6,410 nt of DNA. It comes from Hyphomicrobiales bacterium (lineage in GTDB: Bacteria > Pseudomonadota > Alphaproteobacteria > Rhizobiales > JAJFHB01). The position numbers were made by a program, and so were the translations under genes. Positions 5,713 to 6,410 of the stretch are shown piece after piece (the first letter of the stretch is position 1; each line of letters starts with the position of its first letter). The DNA is taken from contig JAJFHB010000473.1 of assembly GCA_021775795.1 (NCBI GenBank), positions 1-6,410 on the forward strand, given 5' to 3'. The notes under the pieces are model-generated. The model worked only from the letters and a program-made list of their open reading frames with translations, did not search any database and was not told where the DNA came from.

Positions 5713-6312
5713 TCACTCCACCACGGTCACGCGCAATACCATGGCCATGGTTGCGTGGGCATCATCTTCACCGGAGTTGCTGATCTTGTGCGGACGATCG
5801 CCGCGATAGCGCAGAGTTTCCCCTGTCCTGGCAGTGTGCGCCTCACCATCAATTTCGACTGTGAGTTGGCCGGAAAGCACACTTAGATGCTCAACTGTGC
5901 CGGGCTGATGTGGTTCAGATTCGAGCACGCCACCCGGTTTTGCCGTGAAATCATAGAGCTGCATCAGGTCGACGAGGTTCAGGGCGCCGATTATTCTGAG
6001 AGTACAAAGCCCGTCTTCGGAATTCAGTACGGGAATGGCGGACCGGCTTTGATGTTCAAGGAAGTTTGTATCGTCTTCGCTTTTCAACACTTCATCAATT
6101 GAAGTGTCGAGGGCACGGGTCAACCGCCACACCGTCGCTATGGTCGGGTTGGTTTCATTCCGTTCGATCTGTGAAATGATGGATTTTGCAACGCCGGACG
6201 TCTCGGAGAGATCGCCAAGCGACATATTATATGCCTTACGCAAACGCTGAATTGTTTTGCCAAGAGCGGGAGAACCCTCTTTTCCCGTACCAGCCGTTCT
6301 GTGTCTCGCCAT
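5713..6312 (-). CDS. XRE-family transcriptional regulator with C-terminal cupin sensor domain
   Basis: The 199-residue protein has an N-terminal Cro/C1-type helix-turn-helix (about residues 17-77; scaffold helix SLGDLSETSG, recognition helix AKSIISQIERN at 42-52) and a C-terminal cupin_2 barrel (about 122-196). Cupin motif 1 shows His135, Glu141, His142 and Gly148; motif 2 shows Gly164, Pro174, His175 and Asn179, so a metal or small ligand may bind. XRE-cupin regulators, such as E. coli SutR and PuuR, usually sense a metabolite of the pathway they control. The neighbour downstream is a 2-hydroxyacid dehydrogenase, 47 bp away, so the likely effector is a related hydroxy- or oxo-acid. The ATG at 6312 has an AGGA ribosome binding site 7 nt upstream (6320-6323). 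The upstream region contains GAACG repeats that suggest autoregulation. Confidence 0.92.
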   Translation of the reverse strand: MARHRTAGTGKEGSPALGKTIQRLRKAYNMSLGDLSETSGVAKSIISQIERNETNPTIATVWRLTRALDTSIDEVLKSEDDTNFLEHQSRSAIPVLNSEDGLCTLRIIGALNLVDLMQLYDFTAKPGGVLESEPHQPGTVEHLSVLSGQLTVEIDGEAHTARTGETLRYRGDRPHKISNSGEDDAHATMAMVLRVTVVE

Positions 6313-6319
6313 CCGTCGT

Positions 6320-6323
6320 TCCT
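6320..6323 (-). promoter_or_regulatory. Ribosome binding site of the XRE-cupin regulator
   Basis: AGGA on the minus strand, 7 nt before the ATG at 6312-6310; it selects this start. Confidence 0.6.
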
Positions 6324-6344
6324 AAAATCATACAAAAACGTACA

Positions 6345-6388
6345 TTGCGTTCTTTAAATAGAACGAATATACACTATATCGAACGCAA
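6345..6388. promoter_or_regulatory. Cluster of CGTTC/GAACG half-sites, candidate operator
   Basis: TTGCGTTC (6345-6352) and GAACGCAA (6381-6388) are perfect 8-bp inverted repeats. Between them lies a third half-site, so that CGTTCT (6348-6353) and AGAACG (6360-6365) form a tighter palindrome, and GAACG at 6361 and 6381 are direct repeats 20 bp (about two helical turns) apart. The sites overlap promoter-like elements upstream of the XRE-cupin gene, as expected for autoregulation by a dimeric helix-turn-helix protein. Confidence 0.5.
6355..6383 (-). promoter_or_regulatory. Candidate promoter of the regulator-dehydrogenase operon
   Basis: On the minus strand TTCGAT (6383-6378) and TATTTA (6360-6355) are separated by 17 bp, about 45 bp before the start codon. 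Matches to sigma-70 consensus are partial. On the opposite strand TTGCGT (6345-6350) and TATACA (6368-6373), also 17 bp apart, could drive a divergent gene beyond the right edge. Confidence 0.3.
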
Positions 6389-6410
6389 GAGAGCGTCAGG
6401 CCCCGATTTG

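Overview
The window looks like chromosomal DNA from an alphaproteobacterium, probably a marine or rhizobial/rhodobacterial type. This is inferred from moderately GC-rich coding DNA, a TPR-sulfotransferase, an HD-domain protein of a family I associate with alphaproteobacteria, and a rhizobial-type cysteine hydrolase. No rRNA, tRNA, CRISPR array, insertion sequence or phage gene is visible. It holds seven credible genes, tightly packed and pointing both ways, with two short regulatory-looking intergenic regions that deserve attention.

Layout. (1) 1-681, minus: a cysteine hydrolase of the isochorismatase superfamily, cut by the left edge. It most resembles biuret hydrolase in triad spacing but differs at a specificity position. 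(2) 804-1388, plus: a flavodoxin-fold NAD(P)H:quinone oxidoreductase-like protein, divergent from gene 1 across 122 bp. (3) 1406-2029, minus: an exported CAP/SCP-domain protein. (4) 2077-3750, minus: a TPR-sulfotransferase directly upstream of the CAP gene, so 4 and 3 probably form one transcription unit. (5) 3969-4571 plus stop to 4580, plus: an HD-domain protein whose ligand pattern matches the PhnZ/MIOX-type diiron oxygenases better than a phosphohydrolase. (6) 4616-5665, minus: an Ldh2-family 2-hydroxyacid dehydrogenase close to E. coli YbiC/HcxB. (7) 5713-6312, minus: an XRE-cupin regulator 47 bp upstream of gene 6, so 7 and 6 probably form a regulator-enzyme operon.

The 218-bp gap between the divergent sulfotransferase and HD genes (3751-3968) is the most interesting non-coding stretch. 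It carries a perfect 11-bp inverted repeat 77 bp apart, an internal 7-bp hairpin, a second copy of the 3' arm core that could compete for pairing, and a 27-codon plus-strand ORF with a strong ribosome binding site. That ORF starts inside the 5' arm and stops two bases before the 3' arm, a layout typical of translation-coupled leaders. The region upstream of the regulator (6345-6388) carries repeated GAACG/CGTTC half-sites over promoter-like elements and is a likely autoregulatory operator.

The genes do not assemble into one known pathway. The hydrolase, the hydroxyacid dehydrogenase and the HD oxygenase all suggest small-molecule catabolism (amides, 2-hydroxyacids, perhaps organophosphonates). 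The sulfotransferase and CAP protein concern modification or secretion. I see no complete new system; the best leads are the leader of the HD gene and the true substrates of the HD enzyme and the cysteine hydrolase.
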